Notes under the pieces: model-generated
What the model was told of the DNA's origin: nothing
What the model saw: only the letters and a program-made list of their open reading frames with translations
The model's database searches: none
Translations under genes and position numbers: made by a program
Shown here: positions 43,146-56,012 of the stretch, one piece after another
How positions within the stretch are numbered: position 1 is the stretch's first letter
Layout of the letters: each line of letters opens with the position of its first letter
Source of the DNA: Knufia peltigerae
Lineage: Eukaryota > Ascomycota > Eurotiomycetes > Chaetothyriales > Trichomeriaceae
Direction of reading: 5' to 3'
Length of the DNA stretch: 64,000 bases
Assembly: GCA_030247855.1 (NCBI GenBank)
Contig: JAPDRN010000018.1
Coordinates: 186,001 to 250,000, forward strand

Positions 43146-44033
43146 TCACTCTGATCCACTGCAAAACTCCTGCAGCCATTTTCTAGCTTGCTGGTCAAAG
43201 CTGAGCCCATTATGCTGAACAGCTTGGAAAGTGGAAAGACCAGACAAGATTTCACGTTGAAACGAAGCTTCCTCGCCGCTATATAACAGCCTCCTTAGAT
43301 CAGGAATGTCTGGGAGCAAGGGTATCTCTGATAGAAGGAGTTGCTGGTCATAAAACGGCACCGTTGTGGGTAAATGGTGGCTTGGAGCTGGTTTTGGGAT
43401 TTCCAGAGGGATGACTGAAGCTGCTCTTTGGCTGATGCAGGCCGTTTCCTTTTGGAGAGCTTCAACATCTGTGTCGTTGATGTCGATATCTTGTACAGTG
43501 GAGGTCCCACTAGGATGAATGGATTCTAGATTCATTCCCTGACTCTCGACTGCTGGGTGAGGCTTATCCATCGTGGCCACCGCTTTCCTAGTGCCTTTGG
43601 AAGGAGTGATAGTGCGACTGACTATACATTTCTGCCCATTGGAGGAGCACCTGAGACAGGGAATTCCTCTTTCGCAGCGTACTTTAGACCGATAACAAGC
43701 ATCACAGGCAACTGGAGTGTTGCAAGCTCCACCAGATGGTGAGTTGGAATGCCCCGCGATGTGTCGGCTGAAAGAGTCCCTGTTAGACACAAGTGTAATT
43801 AGCGCAGGAGCACTCGCACAGTTCCAGACCACCACCTACTGCCTTCCGAAGCTCCTCCCACACAGAGGGCATGAGAACGGTCGCTCCAAAGAATGGCTTC
43901 GTTGATGGCGGGTCAAGTGTTCTTTTCTCTTGAAAACCCGCGAGCATACCGAGCATAAGTATACTTTTGTCGAAGCAGCTGCCTCAGCCGACTTACTCCC
44001 GGTTTGTCTTTGCTCCATTGATTGTTGCCTCAT
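43146..44033 (-). CDS. hybrid C2H2 / Zn2Cys6 transcription factor
   Basis: 275 residues; exons 44033-43840 and 43779-43146. Two C2H2 fingers, Cys27/Cys30/His43/His47 and Cys55/Cys58/His71/His75, are followed at once by a Zn2Cys6 cluster with cysteines 90, 93, 100, 106, 109 and 116 (CX2CX6CX5CX2CX6C). The intron splits finger 2 and removing it restores the C-X12-H spacing. The remaining 160 residues are mostly disordered with no middle homology region, so it is much shorter than most C2H2-Zn2Cys6 proteins (often above 600); a lost C-terminal half is possible. It faces the phenol-2-monooxygenase-like gene across 522 bases, so regulation of that gene is likely. An upstream in-frame ATG at 44225 also exists. 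Confidence 0.82.
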
Positions 44034-44555
44034 GAGGGAGTTGGAAAGGTATGTAGGTGTGAAGCTAAGAAGTACTTGGACCGACCAGATGTCCGGGAAA
44101 AGGCTGCACACTTTAATCTTCTCTGCCCCGCTTCTTCCCCGGATCGATGTCGGGTCGGGAGCTTTGGAGGCCCCGGCGTCTCGTATTTCGCCACATTGAA
44201 TCTCATGTAATGCGAGCAGATGCAACCATGATGAAGGTCAAAGGCTAGACAAGCACTTCATTTGTGGGATTCCGGCAATGTAACAGAGATTGTGCACTCC
44301 ACTCAATCGGCTGGGCCGATATTGCTGATGGGATGATGGAATTTCCCCCTGACGACCTCGGAGGCTGTGGGGTGCATTAATGTGCATTTTCAAAGCGCCG
44401 AAAGTGACTTATATGGATGTCTTGAACACATATATATCACTTCTTGCATGTGGCGGGACTGATTCACCTGAGCCTCTGGCACTCTAAGTGAGCTGACTAT
44501 TCACCTTCCCTCCTGGAACCGCACTACTTCTTGTTCTTCGTATAATTCCAGCACG
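44034..44555. promoter_or_regulatory. divergent promoter (hybrid regulator / phenol hydroxylase)
   Basis: 522 bases between divergent starts, with a TATA-like element for the plus-strand gene. Likely contains binding sites for the adjacent regulator; none can be named. Confidence 0.45.
44431..44437 (+). promoter_or_regulatory. TATA-like box of the phenol-2-monooxygenase-like gene
   Basis: TATATAT 119-125 bases before the ATG at 44556. Positional inference. Confidence 0.35.
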
Positions 44556-46749
44556 ATGGCTGTGCAACTTCCAATGTCCGAAGTCGATGTCCTCATCGTC
44601 GGCGCAGGACCAGCTGGATTAATGATGGCCAACTGGATGAGCCGATATGGGATCAAGACAAGGATTGTGGACAAAAGAGGAACCAAGGTAAGGGAATCGA
44701 TATTTGAATGTTTGCGAACAAGTTCGCCTGATCATGGTTAGATCTTCAACGGACAGGCGGATGGTTTACAGTGTCGAACTCTCGAGATCTTCGACTCATT
44801 TGGTTTCGGTCATCGAGCATGGAGCGAGTCCAATCACATGCTCGAAATATGTCTTTGGAACCCCGACTCTTCTGGGGTCATACGCCGGAGTGATCGAATT
44901 CCCGATACCATCCCTGGAATCAGTCGCTTCCAACAGGTCGTCCTACACCAAGGACGCATCGAACGCTTCTTTCTTGACTCTATTGAGAGCCAGAGCAATA
45001 TTCGAGTCGAACGTGGGGTGATGCCGATTCAGCTGGAGCTTGATGAATCATTAGCAGAAGATCCGGAGGCGTATCCAATCACTGTGACGCTCAAGCACCT
45101 CTCGGAGGCTGAGGCAACACCAGATCAAGGTAATGGCCAAGTCGCTAATGGGCTCTTTCGAAGTAACCTCAGTTCCGACGACACACAGGAGCTACTGCAA
45201 CGAATTTCGCTGGACGACAAGGCAAATACTCTGGAGGTTGTCAAGGCCAAGTACATGCTTGGTGCTGATGGCGCCCGTTCCTGGGTCAGAGGCCAACTTG
45301 GGCTACAACTCGATGGCAGCTCCACAGACTATGTGTGGGGAGTTTTGGATATCATACCTATTACCGACTTCCCAGACATCCGCATGAGATGCGCCATACA
45401 CTCGGCAAGCTCTGGTAGCGTTATGGTTATCCCTCGGGAGAACAAGCTTGTCCGGCTTTATATTCAGTTGACCACGACTGAGAAGGATGGGGACCAGAAA
45501 GGTGCAAAGGTTGATCGATCTACCATCACACCTGAGGTCATTCTTCAATCGGCTCAGCGAATCCTACACCCCTACAAAATATCATACGAGTACTGCGATT
45601 GGTGGACGGCCTACCAAATCGGCCAGAGAGTCGGGACTTGTTTCTCGGCCCGAGAGAGGATCTTCCTGGCTGGTGATGCCATTCACACACACAGTCCAAA
45701 GGCTGGACAGGGAATGAACGTCAGTCTTCAAGATACGTATAATCTGGGGTGGAAGATCGCCAGCGTTGTGAAAGGAATTGCCGATCGCTCCATCCTCAAG
45801 ACGTATCAGTCTGAGAGAAGACGTATCGCCCAGGATTTAATCGAGTTCGATCACAAGTTCTCTCGATTGTTCTCTGGTCGCCCGGCTAAAGACATCATGG
45901 ACAACGAAGGGATCAGCATCAAAGCCTTCAAGGAAGCCTTTGAGAAGGGCAACATGTTCGCAAGTGGTATCGGTAAGCTACACAATTAAGAAGAACCCAA
46001 GTGAGAGGACAGTATCACTAATCTGCTGCTGTACAGCTGTCAACTATGGCACGAGCATGATCGTGGCGAAGGAAGGTGATGCCGTGGAACAAGGTGACGG
46101 ACTCGACGTCTCAGCCACAGACAAGACGCTGCGAGTGATCAGCCAACAGTCACTGGCAACATCGCTCAAGGTTGGCATGAGAACTCCGAGTTTCAAAGTC
46201 CTGAACCAGTCCGATGCTCGCCCGTGGCATTTCCAGGAGTTACTCCAGAGCGACGGTCGCTGGAGGGTCGTAATATTCGCAGGCGATGTGAGCGTGCCTG
46301 AGCAACGGGCCAAGATGTGGCGATTGGGCGAACGTTTGGCCGCACCTGGTTCTTTCCTCCAGCGATACACCGTCTCAGGAGCGAGATATGATTCTGTCTT
46401 TGATCTTCTCACGGTCCACGCAGCGCCTCGCATCGAGACTAGCATCTTCGACTTCCACGAAGTCTTCCGGCCCTTCGACCCACACCAGGGATGGGACTAT
46501 TGGAAGATATACGTCGACGATCAATCTTACCACGAGGGTCACGGCCAGATATACCGCAACTATGGCATCGATCCTGCGGTAGGATGCGCCGTGATCATTC
46601 GACCTGACCAGTACGTCTCTTACGTCGGCACGGTAGATGATTACGACGCACTCGACAGATTCTTCTCGTCATTTATGACCCCAGCGTCTCAACGACCCGC
46701 AGATCAGACGTCTAGAAGCACCAGAAAACTCGCCAATGGATCCACGTAG
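44556..46749 (+). CDS. phenol 2-monooxygenase-like FAD hydroxylase
   Basis: 691 residues; exons 44556-44687, 44742-45972, 46037-46749. FAD_binding_3 flavoprotein: GAGPAG at 16-21, VDKRGTKIFNGQADGLQCRT (substrate/FAD entry), GADGARSWVR (DG motif) and FLAGDAIHTHSPKAGQGMN (GD motif). The C-terminal 200 residues carry the thioredoxin-like phenol hydroxylase dimerisation domain (VGMRTPSFKVLNQSDARPWH, and VIIRPDQYVSYVGTVDD). Reaction type: ortho-hydroxylation of a phenol to a catechol with NADPH. Length fits Trichosporon phenol hydroxylase (about 665). Paired with a divergent C2H2/Zn2Cys6 regulator, with a P450 beyond it. Confidence 0.9.
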
Positions 46750-46845
46750 GGCCTCGTTATGTTCATAGGCCACTTTATTTCCTGGAGCATCGAGGGTGTT
46801 TTGTCTCCATTATCTAGGTCTCGCTTGCAATGTTCAGAATAGTGA

Positions 46846-49800
46846 TTACTTCGCGTCTGCTGGCATATATCCTCTACTCTGTAGCCAATCCCTGACCACG
46901 TCCAAGTCCCTCTCGAGGTATTTGGTGCGCCATGCGATCGTCTCCAACCCCACGGCTAAGGCTTGGGCATACTCTGCCGTCTCTTTGTGCTCGAAAAATA
47001 TCTTGACATCGTTTGCAATCTTGTCAGAGACCAGAGTTTCCAGAGCTCGTTGCAGGATAGGTGCAAATATCCCCAGGGATCCAGCATAAAGCTTCTCTAT
47101 CCTGCCCCATTTCTCCTTTATAAAGTGCCACATCACCTCTCGCACTTCTGGATTACTGTTTTCCGCGAGACCATCGATGACACAGGCCAATTCCTCCGTT
47201 TCGATGTTGCCGTTGAAAGCCCAATCCAAGTATCTTCTCGCCAGCTCTGGAGTCGCCACTTGACCAAGACAGTTGAGAATTACTTCCTCGCCATCGATGA
47301 GTTCTGTTTCCGAATGCGCCGTCTTCATTGCCTTGAAAACCTCGAGACCTCCGCTATTGACTGAAATGCTCAATACAGCTCGTCGAAGTGACGGATCAGT
47401 AGCCCCTACAGCGTCTGAATCCAAATAAGCATCGAAATGGCCCAATGCTTCTGACACGAGATCTTTGTGACCAGAAAGGCCCGCAGTCAAGACAAGAAGA
47501 CCACGAAGACGACGGGCTGTCAGAGGCGTGGAGGACGCAGTAGTCGTACACCTCATTTCCCAACCCAGACGCTTTAAAGCAATTGAGGTCAGGTCTAAAA
47601 TGAATTTCCTGAATCCTGTTGCCATTTGCGCATCAACGGAGAAGATCGATTGAATCTCAGAAACACTGGATAGCAGTGCATTCCAGATATGAATGTCGTC
47701 CTGGGTGCGGAAGCTTTGCATGAAAGTTAACAGGCCTCCACTATCCATTCTGCCTTGCGTCGAAGATGCTGAGGCTACAACGTCCCCAAGCAAACCGATC
47801 TGCTCTTGGACGGAGAAGGAAGTTATCATGTCCTCCAATTTCTTCACCAAAGCAGGGGGCCAGTCAGTTCGATAAAATCCAGCTTGGTCGGTATTAAGAG
47901 GTCGAAACTCTGACGCGGCAATGACATGAATCCCGGCTTCTTTCGCGTTCTCCCGTGGCCAGGCAGCTGCTTCAGGGTGCTGTTCCCGTTGAGCCACGTT
48001 TGGGCTGGGTGTGGTGTTGATTGGCAACCACCAGATGGTTGTATCTTCTCCCGCTTCACTCACAAAGTCGTCCCATAGGTACCGCTTTTGTCTAATCAAG
48101 AGCTGGTGAGGAGGAGAGTTGTTGCCTTCCTCATCGACTTTGATGACCGGGAACCCAACAGCCTTTATCCAGGGAGTCATCACGGCCGAAACGTCCAATT
48201 CAGACTCTCTGCTGAGGGCGTCCCACAATTGCTCTGCCGTCGTACTACCGTAGGCGTACTTGTGCAAGTACTCCGACACTCCCTTTAAAAAGACATCCAC
48301 GCCCATGTATGTGGCCAGCATTCGGATGAGCGAGCTTCCTTTCGAGTATGATATGTCGTCAAACAGGGAGTCCACCGCCAAAGCGTCAACGGTAGGTGCC
48401 TCGACAGGGTGACTCGCCCGCAAGCTATCAAGATGGAACGCATACTGCATGCTCTCTCCGACGAACTGAGCCCATACGTTCCATTCAGGATAGCAAATAT
48501 CCACAACATACCATCCGGCCCACGTCGCGAAGGCTTCGTTGAGCCACAACTCATTCCACCACTCCATGGTCACCAGATTCCCGAACCACTGGTGTGCCAA
48601 CTCATGGGCGACGATGTAGGCAACGTGGGTCAGGTACTCCGGGTCGGAAGACTTCTCGTCGAATAATAGTGCCGTTATCTGGAATGTCAACAGGCCCCAA
48701 TTCTCCATGGCGTCGTCAGCCTAGATGATGTTAGTCGTTTATCATGTCTGACTCAAATTCAAACAAGACAGGGGTAATGAGTTATGTGTTTGGGTACACG
48801 AGGCGAGGGGAAAAACCATCGTGAAGACACGGGACACTTAGATCGGTGATGGAGAGAAGACTTACGCTTCCATGAACTGCAAGTAAGTCTAATTTTGCCA
48901 AAGGGTACTCTATGCGGAACATCTGCGAGTTTGTGAGTGTCTGTTGTTTCGCAACTTTGGATTAGATAGTAGTAGCAAACCTTGGAAAGAATATCCAGAG
49001 CTTTGATGGCGACTTCGATCCCAAACTTCCCGTGCTCGGCAAGACTTTTAGTCGTATACAGTCTGACAGGGTAACTGGGTGCACCAGAACGTGTTGCAAA
49101 ACGCTCGATGTACTCGAAATCTCCAATGGCCCAGGCAAGTAAATATGTACTCATCAATGGAGTCCGCTCGAACTCGACCACCTTGAAGTTTCGATTTTTG
49201 CCTGGTCTTTCACCCTTGACTTGCATGTTACTGAGGGCCACCAGTTCGACAGGAACTTCGACAGCAAAGTCAAATGTGGCTTTCAGGCCAGGTTCATCAA
49301 AACAAGGGAATGCTCGACGCGCATAGGTAGGCTGGAATTGGGTGCTGAGCATAAAGCGAGTATCCTGGCTTTCGTCGTCGTCGTCGTCGTCGTCCTCCCC
49401 CTCATCTTCATCTCCTGCTGACTCGTCCAAGTTCTCGTAAGATGAACGATAAAACCCGGTGAGCTGATTGTTGACTGTCCCTTTGAAAGAGATATGGAGG
49501 ACTGTTGTGGATTCATGTGTTGGCTGCAGTTTCTGTTCAAACTCCAGTGTACATCGTTGGTTTCTATGGTCATAAGAGATTTTGGTCGCTTGAAGCACTG
49601 ATCTTTCGTTCTTGAGTGTCGTCGTCACAACTTCCGCCGTTGACAACACGAGTTCTTGCGTATTCAAAACGATTGATTTGGTTGCAGACTCAATTTCAAG
49701 ATGAATTTGGACATGACCTTGATATGTCCACGGTTCGCACAATTCAATATTGAACAAAAGTAAGCTATAGTGTATTGGCTTTATGCTGTAATGATATCTG

Positions 49801-49908
49801 AGTCAGTTTTCAACCTCGACATACTTTAGGTAGGCTTTGGGGAAGTGTATACCTTCTGGGGAGGTCTGAGTGGGTTAACACCCGGGAGTTAATAGAAGTG
49901 CTGGGCAT
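46846..49908 (-). CDS. M1-family zinc aminopeptidase
   Basis: 930 residues; exons 49908-49853, 49785-48981, 48922-48866, 48720-46846. Puromycin-sensitive type aminopeptidase: N-terminal saddle domain (SIKPIHYSLLLFNIEL, FPCFDEPGLKATF), zinc site HELAHQW with His345, His349 and Glu368 (HEXXH-X18-E), the catalytic tyrosine region DDISYSKGSS, and an ERAP1-like C-terminal helical domain. The exopeptidase signature GAMEN reads DAMEN (309-313), a Gly to Asp change at the position that contacts substrate. An acidic run DEDEGEDDDDDDD sits near residue 150, encoded by GAC repeats at about 49374-49394. Intron 2 uses an unusual GTTTGC donor. No signal peptide; cytosolic. Confidence 0.9.
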
Positions 49909-50756
49909 TGTTCTACAACCGATCCACAAACGAAGGTCTTCACAAAGCTGGGAGGCACGGCATTTGTGATTGTGGTTTTGGATATCGTGCTTATATATGC
50001 GAGGAAGGTTGAAGTAGCCAGTCACAGAAAGTTTATTTGTCCAGGCAGCTGATTCAATATGCTCAGACAGCATGTTGCATTAGAAACACACATAACTGAG
50101 AAGAGAAACGACCGGTGTACGCAACGTGATTCCGAGGGGTGGGTCTATTGTTCACAAAGATGACATTCCCACGGACCTAGTCTTATTAGGGTGACTGCAA
50201 AGGTTAATAAACCGAAAGGCACCTTGATGACCCATTGCATCTTGCCTGGTCCAATTCCCGTACGGAGTTCTACGACCGCGTTGAGGAGGTTCGAGGAGGC
50301 TCAGATTTCCATTCGAGTCATCGGAATTACGGCCAGCTGGTGGTATGCCAATCGACCGCATTGCGTGAAATTTCTCACCATTTAAGAGCCTATTTGAAGG
50401 GTCTTCAGGTGGCGGGACCACAAGCTTCTCTCTCAAGCTTCCGAACATGGGGGCGACGATGAAAGTCAGGTGGAGCTCACGGGCCCCATAGTCTAGTCCC
50501 GCCACGGTTAGCGTTCACGAGGTCCTGTCTACCGTTCTCAAGCGCAATGCGAAATGTTCTTTTTGGCTTGAGTAAACTTGCAAGATAAGGGCCAAGCGAT
50601 GGTGCGGGCTGCATGATGTTGATCAACTTCTTGACCATGATAAAGGCTCGCCAAAGTCCCCTGAGAGGACGAGAGACTTCACTGTCATGAGACGACTCAA
50701 TCTCGGGACATTGTCTCTTCCCGGTAGCGATTATTCTCTTGAACGTTCCCTCCAAG
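49909..50756. other. divergent intergenic
   Basis: 848 bases between the aminopeptidase (minus) and the OPT transporter (plus). A TATA-like element lies near the minus gene; no gene recognised. Confidence 0.5.
49991..49998 (-). promoter_or_regulatory. TATA-like box of the M1 aminopeptidase gene
   Basis: ATATATAA on the minus strand about 85 bases before the ATG at 49908. Positional inference. Confidence 0.35.
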
Positions 50757-53299
50757 ATGGCAATACCTACTGAAAGCAACGAGCCTGTCACACAGCACCC
50801 AATGAATCCCTCATCCTCAGGCTCTGGACCAGATGCTGAAGATGGCCTGGGCTCCGCATACCCCGAGCCTCCTCCCACCAAAGCTCCTGATCTAATCAAA
50901 GCCGAAAAGGGAGACTTGGATGCAATCCACCAAGTGCCAGCCACGGACGATTTGGAATGTGCAGACACGACGACAAAAGAGGCAGCGCTGAACCATCCTG
51001 CTGGCCTAGATGATGTGCTCACCCGGACTATCCACGTGGTGGATGACCCTACCTTGCCGTCGATCACGATTCGATCAGTTTTTCTAGGTAAGACTCGCCC
51101 AGATTGGGATTGTCGAAGGGGGTGACTGACTGTTTGATCTAGGCGTGGGGTTCTCAGTCTTTGGCGGCGTATTGTCTGGAATTTACTATTTCAAGCCTCA
51201 GACGGTCACCCTCACACCTGTGCTGCTCGCCATCCTGTCCTACATCGTCGGAGAAGCCATGGCAACCATTATACCTCGCAAGGGTCGTGTAGGAAGGCTC
51301 CTCAATCCACATCCGTTCAACAAAAAGGAACATTTGGCCGTCACCATCATGGCCAACGCGGCCAGTACATCGGCCCTCGGGATCGAAATCATCTCTGCCG
51401 AGCGGTTGTACTACGGTAAACGAATCGGAGGAGCTATATCGATCTTTCTACTGCTGTCGTCCCAGTTTATAGGCTACGGAATAGCCGGGCTGATGCGCAG
51501 GACTCTGATATTTCCAAAGAAAATGGTCTGGCCTTCAAACATTCCCGTCAACGCCATGTTTGAGACGCTCCATGGCGGGAACTCCAACCCCAGAAAATCA
51601 CTTCGAGTGTTCATGTTCGTATTTGCAGGCATCTTTCTTTGGGAAATTGTCCCTCAATGGATTTGCCCCATCCTCACCGGTGTCAGCATCTTCTGCCTCG
51701 CAAATCAACACAGCACCACCTTCACATACCTTTTTGGCGGCACCAATGGAAACGAGGGACTCGGTCTGTTCTCTTTGTGCTTCGACTGGCAACAGATATC
51801 AGCTGGTACTTCACCGCTGTATTTCCCATTGAGCAGTCTCATCAGCCAAGGGCTTGGGATTTGTGGCTGCATCATTGTCTTCTCGGCGGTGTTTTACAGC
51901 AATACATGGAACGCAAAGAACTATCCGTTTCTGGGACAAGTGATTCTGTCTGATACTTCGACTCCAGGTAATGCTACTCAGTGGAATCAAACGGCCGCAA
52001 TCAACTCTGATGGCCACATCAATCACGCGGCGGTGGCCGAATTAGGTCTTCCAGTATTCCCAGCTTCGAACGTCCTGAACCTCATCTTGACCAACCTGAC
52101 CATCGCCGCCGCTTTGACCCACGTGTTTCTGTGGATGCCGAAAGAGACGTTGAGAGCCCTGTCTTTCTTGGATCCCCGGAGACTCAGACACATAAACCGA
52201 TTTCCCCAGGCCGTCCGCACCTCATTCCAGCAAGCCAACAAGCACGATGAGTACCAGGACGACTACGATCCGCATTACGTCCTTTCTCTGGCGTACAAAG
52301 CTTGCCCGGACTGGTGGTACGGGGTCGTACTACTACTTTCCGTCGTCGTAGGTCTGGTCCTGATCTACGAGTCGGACAGCTCGTTGCCCTGGTGGGGATT
52401 CTTCATCGCCATAGCCATGGGGTACGTGTTGATCATCACGCTGGGGATACTTCAAGCCTCCACCGGAGTCAGGTTCACGATTCAATCGGTCGTGCAGATG
52501 GTGGGCGGCTACATCCACCCTGGGCGCCCCGTCGCCAACATGTGGTTCTCCCTGTACGGCTACAACGCGCTCGGCCAAGGGGTGCTGCTGTCTCAGGACC
52601 TCAAGCTTGCCCAATATGGCCATCTGGCCCCCCGGGTGGCGTTCGCCGCGCAGGTCCTGGGCACCATCATCGGAGCCATCTTCAACTACATCATGGCGAA
52701 CAGCATCATTGACAATCAACGGGAGATCTTGCTGAGTATCGAAGGGACCAACATTTGGTCGGGAAACCAGGTCCAGCAGTTCAACGCACAAGCCGTCACC
52801 TTTGGAGGACTTTCACATCAACTCTTCAGCATCGGGGGTCAATACCAGTGGGTGACACTGATCATGCTCCCGGGCTTTCTAGCCCCTGTCCCTCTATGGC
52901 TGGCACACAAGAAGTGGCCTCAATTACATCTGGACCGAATCAACACGGCCGTGGTTGCCTTCTACCTGTGCTATCTCAACGTGGGAGTCAACTCTTCGAT
53001 CATGATGTTCTTCCTCCTCGGCTTCGCCTCACAATGGTGGGTTCGACGGCGATATCCGGAACTCTTTGTCGATTACAACTACCTCATCTCGGCTGCTTTG
53101 GACGCCGGAACCTCGGTCATTGTTTTCATCCTGTCATTCGCCGTCTTCGGCGCCGCAGGAGACTCCGTAAACTTTCGTAAGTCTTTCAAGGAATCTCTGC
53201 ACAACTCTCATGTTCCCGAGCTGACCTCTCGATTTTGTAGCAAAATACTGGGGAAACAACCTAGACGGCAACTATGATCGGTGCCAATATGCAAATTGA
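50757..53299 (+). CDS. oligopeptide transporter, OPT family
   Basis: 807 residues; exons 50757-51087, 51143-53176, 53241-53299. Proton-coupled carrier of small peptides, glutathione or metal-peptide chelates in the plasma or vacuolar membrane. The first 100 residues are acidic and hydrophilic, then about 14-16 hydrophobic segments from VGFSVFGGVLSGIYYF on. Family marks: NPHPFNKKEHLAVTIMANAA, EIVPQWICPILTGVSIFCLA, GNEGLGLFSLCFDWQQIS, GYIHPGRPVANMWFSLYG and the C-terminal PKYWGNN. The last exon is only 59 bases but supplies the conserved NFPKYWGNN end. Substrate is not determinable from sequence. Confidence 0.92.
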
Positions 53300-54306
53300 T
53301 GTTCCCTTTCGATGGGACTTAGTCAAAGACCTAGTCGTTTGCTGACGTCAAAGCGAAAGGCGGCCCCTCATCAGCTTGTCTCTAGGGGGTTAATTGTGTA
53401 ATCATTGATCGCTCCATAGCTCCTGTATTTCAATGGCGTATCACATCGCTCAACAATCGCCATCAAAACTATTGTATGCTAGCGAGTACGGATAAGCGAA
53501 GCGCATGTAGTGGCCTTGGACGTATCTTGGTGCAAGTAGACGTCCGCATATCGTGAACGCTAACGATGATAGACTAAGCGCTCCAACGGTGTCGCTAAAT
53601 GACATCCTGCATACTTCTTGCCAAAACTGGACATGGGGCGGCACGTTCGTGAACGCTAACCTGGTGTGTGTGGAAATCAAACCACCCATCGTTAGCTGGA
53701 CAGTCCGCGCGGGTGGGGAAGATCCTGCTGGCCACAAATCCCGCTCTCTGGACCTCACAAGCCCACATCCGAGAACATCCTAGCTTCTGTTGAAAGCCAG
53801 AGGCATGCGATCATGGATGTGTTCAGCAAACAGTCTTGTTTCTCACTCCAGAAGAACCAACATCCGTGGTACCGTCCTCGGATAGGATAGCTTTGGAAAC
53901 CTGCATTATGGTGCATTTGAGGGAGGTGGTTTGCTCATCATGAGGCCCGAGATGTCGCAGTCCTTGGAGGTATCGCAGGCTTGCGTAAAGACGTTTCAAT
54001 TACCTGAGGCTATCGGAAGGTTTTTTGGAGAGCATGATGTGCAATCGGTGTTGCGCTCTTGACCACATCACCTATAGCGAGAGATGGTAGAGTAGTTTGA
54101 TATCGGCGCATCTCATGCACAAATCATTCAAGTTGTCGTTTTAAGAGAGCTCAGCGTCCCGCCTAAAGCAGAGAAATCTTGAACATGTGTTTTAATGTTT
54201 CAAAGACAATCCTGTGGAAAGTTGACTCTGGGCCCGAATAGGAAGTCTGTTGAAACATATCTGCTGGTCGGAAGGCTGTGTTGGATTTTGTTGCTTGCGG
54301 CGAGAC
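53300..54306. other. convergent intergenic, 1 kb
   Basis: No gene recognised. The 12-mer GTGAACGCTAAC occurs twice, at about 53554 and 53650, without further extension. Confidence 0.5.
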
Positions 54307-56012
54307 TCATGTGATGCTCAAGATTTGCGATGATAGCGAGCCTTGCCCGGGGCAGATATTCTCAAGCCAGAACGAGTTGAATGAGCCACTCCGGACTCTC
54401 TTGAATCCATACTGAACCATGCATTTCTGCTCGGACAGAAGCATGATGTCCGTAATGAGAAATTTGCAATCAGTACCATATTTCCCAGCTTGCTCGGCAC
54501 CCTGCTGCTTGAGTCGGACAATCTTCTCGGCGAGGCTTGCGGCCACGCGACAGTCCCAGGTGCTTTCTCTCCTGCTTGATGAACGAAGTACTTGCAAGGC
54601 TCGTTGCCGGAGTCCTCCGTCGTTTGTTCGCGTGGCAATTTCGAACAAGAGGGGCACAACTTCGGGTGACGATGTAAACGATGAATGATTGGCACCAAAG
54701 CGCGATTGTTTGTGTTGATCGTGCGTTGTAGGTGGTTTTAAGCCAGTATCGATCGACGACTGAATCGTCAAAAATTCTTCTACGAGATTCAGGATGGCGT
54801 GATTTGTTTCCCTGAAATCGTCATAGGCAGGTTCCCCGTGTACGAAAACGTGGAGATTTATTTCGAGTGAGGATGCAAGAATGTCGAGAAGGAGATACGC
54901 CGCCTGGCTTCCGCGATCTGTTTCCTTTGCAGGGTCTATACAATTAGACATGGCCATTTTCCATGCATCGTACTTTGCACAAATCGCATTATATGAGGGC
55001 TGTAAAGGTGGCGATACTCTCGAAGGCACCCAGGTGTTGTGTTTGTAATAGGCCTCAGCATCCTGAAACAGGCTGAAAACCTGGGTTGAGAGGGTTTGAA
55101 GGTGAGGGAAAGCCTCCGCGGCACCGTCAAAGTGATCCGGAATGTCTTCCATTTGCTCCACCACCTCAGGGCACTCTACCTCGATAGCGTCCAAATTTGC
55201 CTCAATAATTTGAGCCTGAAGTGTCCGGAACAGATTGCCCAAGTTCTTCTCTGCCGATTGGAAAACTGAAGCATAGCTTGATGTGGCAGTACTGGCCCTC
55301 CAACCTGCAATCATCTTCATACCTGAGACGGCATGTTGGTTTGCTAGTTCGAAATTACCAAGCAGAGCGTCGCATGTGCAGAATATGATACACGCGCACA
55401 AGATTGAATCAAAGAAATTGTCGGGAGAATCGAGATCGATAACCTGTTGACGGGCTTTCTGATACCATCGGAGTGCATTGTCGGATAGGCACGGACACGC
55501 AACATCATGATCAAGGTAATGTTCATGAAAAGCGCTTAGCGCTAACACAGCCTGCCGAATTATCGCATCATCCTGGACCAGTCGTGGCACGATCGTCGAC
55601 CAAAACCCGTATCCGAAGGAACCCTCGATTTGTTGAGCGGTGCGATGTTGGAAATGCCACAAAGCTCGACGTTCACGTGGTGGGATTGCTGCACAGAGGC
55701 CAAGGTTCTCAGGAAGAGTATACACGACGTACTTGGTAGTCGGTGCATCGGTGATGCCGTCCTGATACCGGCATGTCCTATTAGCCCGTACGCATTTTCG
55801 GCATGACGGGATTGATTCGTCGCATTTTACATGCCTTACTAGCAGCACGATGACTAAGGTTAGCATTCTGGATGCCAATGCAGAGCAGAGTGAGGATAGC
55901 AGGATCGAGGTTCACGGATACCGGGGGGCAACTTACATCTGCACGTCTTGCACCCGCTCCGAGAACGAGAACTTTGGACTCGTAGGCGTTTGGTCTTTTG
56001 TACAACATCCAT
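54307..56012 (-). CDS. Zn2Cys6 fungal transcription factor
   Basis: 535 residues; exons 56012-55937 and 55838-54307. The intron lies within the zinc cluster: cysteines 21, 24, 31, 38, 41 and 48 (CX2CX6CX6CX2CX6C) are complete only when the acceptor GCTAG at 55839 is used, giving CKTCRLRHVKC. The body follows the pattern of fungal proteins with Fungal_trans_2-type regulation: ALWHFQHRTAQQIEG, LVQDDAIIRQAVLALSAFHE and NFELANQHAVSGMKMI. These often regulate secondary metabolism or catabolic genes. The nearest neighbours (OPT transporter, PhiA-like protein) give no clear target. Confidence 0.85.
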
